NCBI GenBank assembly: GCA_024640765.1
Contig: JAHEEK010000019.1
Location: 1-30,925, forward strand
DNA length: 30,925 nucleotides
Source: Nereida sp024640765
Lineage (GTDB): Bacteria > Pseudomonadota > Alphaproteobacteria > Rhodobacterales > Rhodobacteraceae
Direction of reading: 5' to 3'
Shown here: piece by piece, positions 30,296 to 30,925 of the stretch
Layout of the letters: every line of letters starts with the position of its first letter
Numbering within the stretch: the first letter of the stretch is position 1
Made by a program: the position numbers and the translations under genes
Notes under the pieces: model-generated
Told to the model about the DNA's origin: nothing
What the model saw: the letters and a program-made list of their open reading frames with translations, nothing else
Database searches by the model: none

Positions 30296-30925
30296 GTTCA
30301 AGATTAATGCGTCACGAAAAAAAAGTGGCAGAGTAAATGAAGAACGGTCGAGCGTTTGCCAGTAACGATCCGGGATTGGGCATCAATTGGGATCTAGATC
30401 GACTATTGTCTGGGCGGGTAGCCGGTTCAACTTTTGGCATCGCATCTTAAGATGTCGGGCAGCCCAATTGCAAAAACCAAAAATACTTTCAGGCCCATAG
30501 CGCTTCCTACTTTTTTCTAAGTGAATAAGAAACGCAAAGACGGGTTTCAGCTGAGCGTAACGGCGGCCATTGGTGTTTGCCGCCTCGTGTGATTGCTTTC
30601 CTTCTGTTTCCGGCAATTCGTGTCGTTTGCAACATTTACAACATTTGTCACAATGGGCTCGTAACAGACCTTTGCTGCGTGTTGCACCAAAGTCTGTTAA
30701 GCGACCAAGCAACAATGTTCTTGATTACAACAAGCATCTTCGAAGCATTGTGTTCCCAAACCTTGTTCACCCAAAACTTCGCCAACACTGTGTTCACAAC
30801 ACAGCACTAGCCAACACTGTGTTCAACACCGTGATTCAGCTGTCATAATAGCCTGCAACACGGCAAAAAGTGTGTTTATGGTGTGTTTTTGAATTACACA
30901 ACTTAAGCGTGTACGGCGCTTGATT
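30296..30925. other. Non-coding stretch with repeated AACACTGTGTT units
   Basis: No confident gene after the regulator. A minus-strand frame at 30383-30715 (110 residues, with the Cys-rich segment CDKCCKCCKRH) has no recognised domain and no good start, so it is left out. The right part (about 30700-30900) is rich in short repeats, described as a separate feature. Confidence 0.5.
30781..30825. repeat. Direct repeat GCCAACACTGTGTTCA, two copies
   Basis: Two identical 16-mers at 30781-30796 and 30810-30825, a 29-nt period. Each carries the near-palindrome AACACTGTGTT. Related words occur nearby (GCATTGTGTTCCC around 30744, TGTGTTCACAACACA at 30789-30803, ACACCGTGATTC after 30825). This could be an array of protein-binding sites or decayed iterons. 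Confidence 0.55.

Noticed and set aside
30383..30715. 110-residue minus-strand frame with CDKCCKCCKRH
   Set aside because: The Cys cluster is suggestive of metal binding, but there is no family resemblance and no good start signal.
30781..30825. CRISPR-like repeats
   Set aside because: Only two copies with a 13-nt spacer and no cas genes; too short and too few for a CRISPR array.

Overview
The window looks like part of a chromosome (or large replicon) of a marine alphaproteobacterium of the Rhodobacteraceae / Roseobacter group. This rests on the gene content (TmoXVW, Tmm, Tdm, DmmDABC, GmaS, MgsABC and MgdABCD homologues), moderate GC, alphaproteobacterial ribosome binding sites, and an IS3-family remnant with Rhodobacteraceae-like ends. 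No rRNA, tRNA or CRISPR array was seen.

Layout: (1) 1-286, truncated 3' end of an IS3-family insertion sequence. (2) 306-4309 (minus), TMAO ABC transporter in the order tmoX-tmoV-tmoW. (3) 4594-9640 (plus), N-methylglutamate dehydrogenase mgdABCD, a sarcosine-oxidase-like heterotetramer, followed by an XRE-cupin regulator (9779-10438). (4) 10476-14318 (minus), dimethylamine monooxygenase operon dmmDABC. (5) 14475-16079 (minus), an Amt-family channel and a 56-residue single-helix membrane protein. (6) 16299-22076 (plus), N-methylglutamate synthase mgsABC, gamma-glutamylmethylamide synthetase gmaS and trimethylamine monooxygenase tmm, closed by a strong terminator. (7) 22238-23687, a small decay zone: a broken DMSP-lyase-like cupin gene, an intact truncated haemoglobin and a broken secreted-protein gene. 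(8) 23653-26396 (minus), TMAO demethylase tdm with a translationally coupled small secreted protein. (9) 26499-27505 (plus), a 54-residue membrane protein and a DMT-family transporter. (10) 27506-30925, mostly non-coding, AT-richer sequence holding a folD paralogue with an in-frame stop codon and a GlxA-type AraC regulator.

How the genes work together: TMA is oxidised to TMAO by Tmm, or TMAO is imported by TmoXVW. Tdm splits TMAO to dimethylamine and formaldehyde. DmmABC, with DmmD needed in vivo, converts dimethylamine to methylamine. GmaS and MgsABC move the methylamine onto glutamate as N-methylglutamate. MgdABCD oxidises that back to glutamate, feeding the methyl carbon to tetrahydrofolate. 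The window therefore encodes every enzymatic step from TMA/TMAO to ammonium plus C1-folate. The pathway itself is known in Roseobacters. The less familiar points are a short A-tract motif shared by four promoter regions of the pathway, two tiny membrane proteins beside transporters, a small Mgd subunit lacking most zinc ligands, a FolD paralogue with altered catalytic residues and a premature stop, and a mutated DMSP-lyase-like gene.
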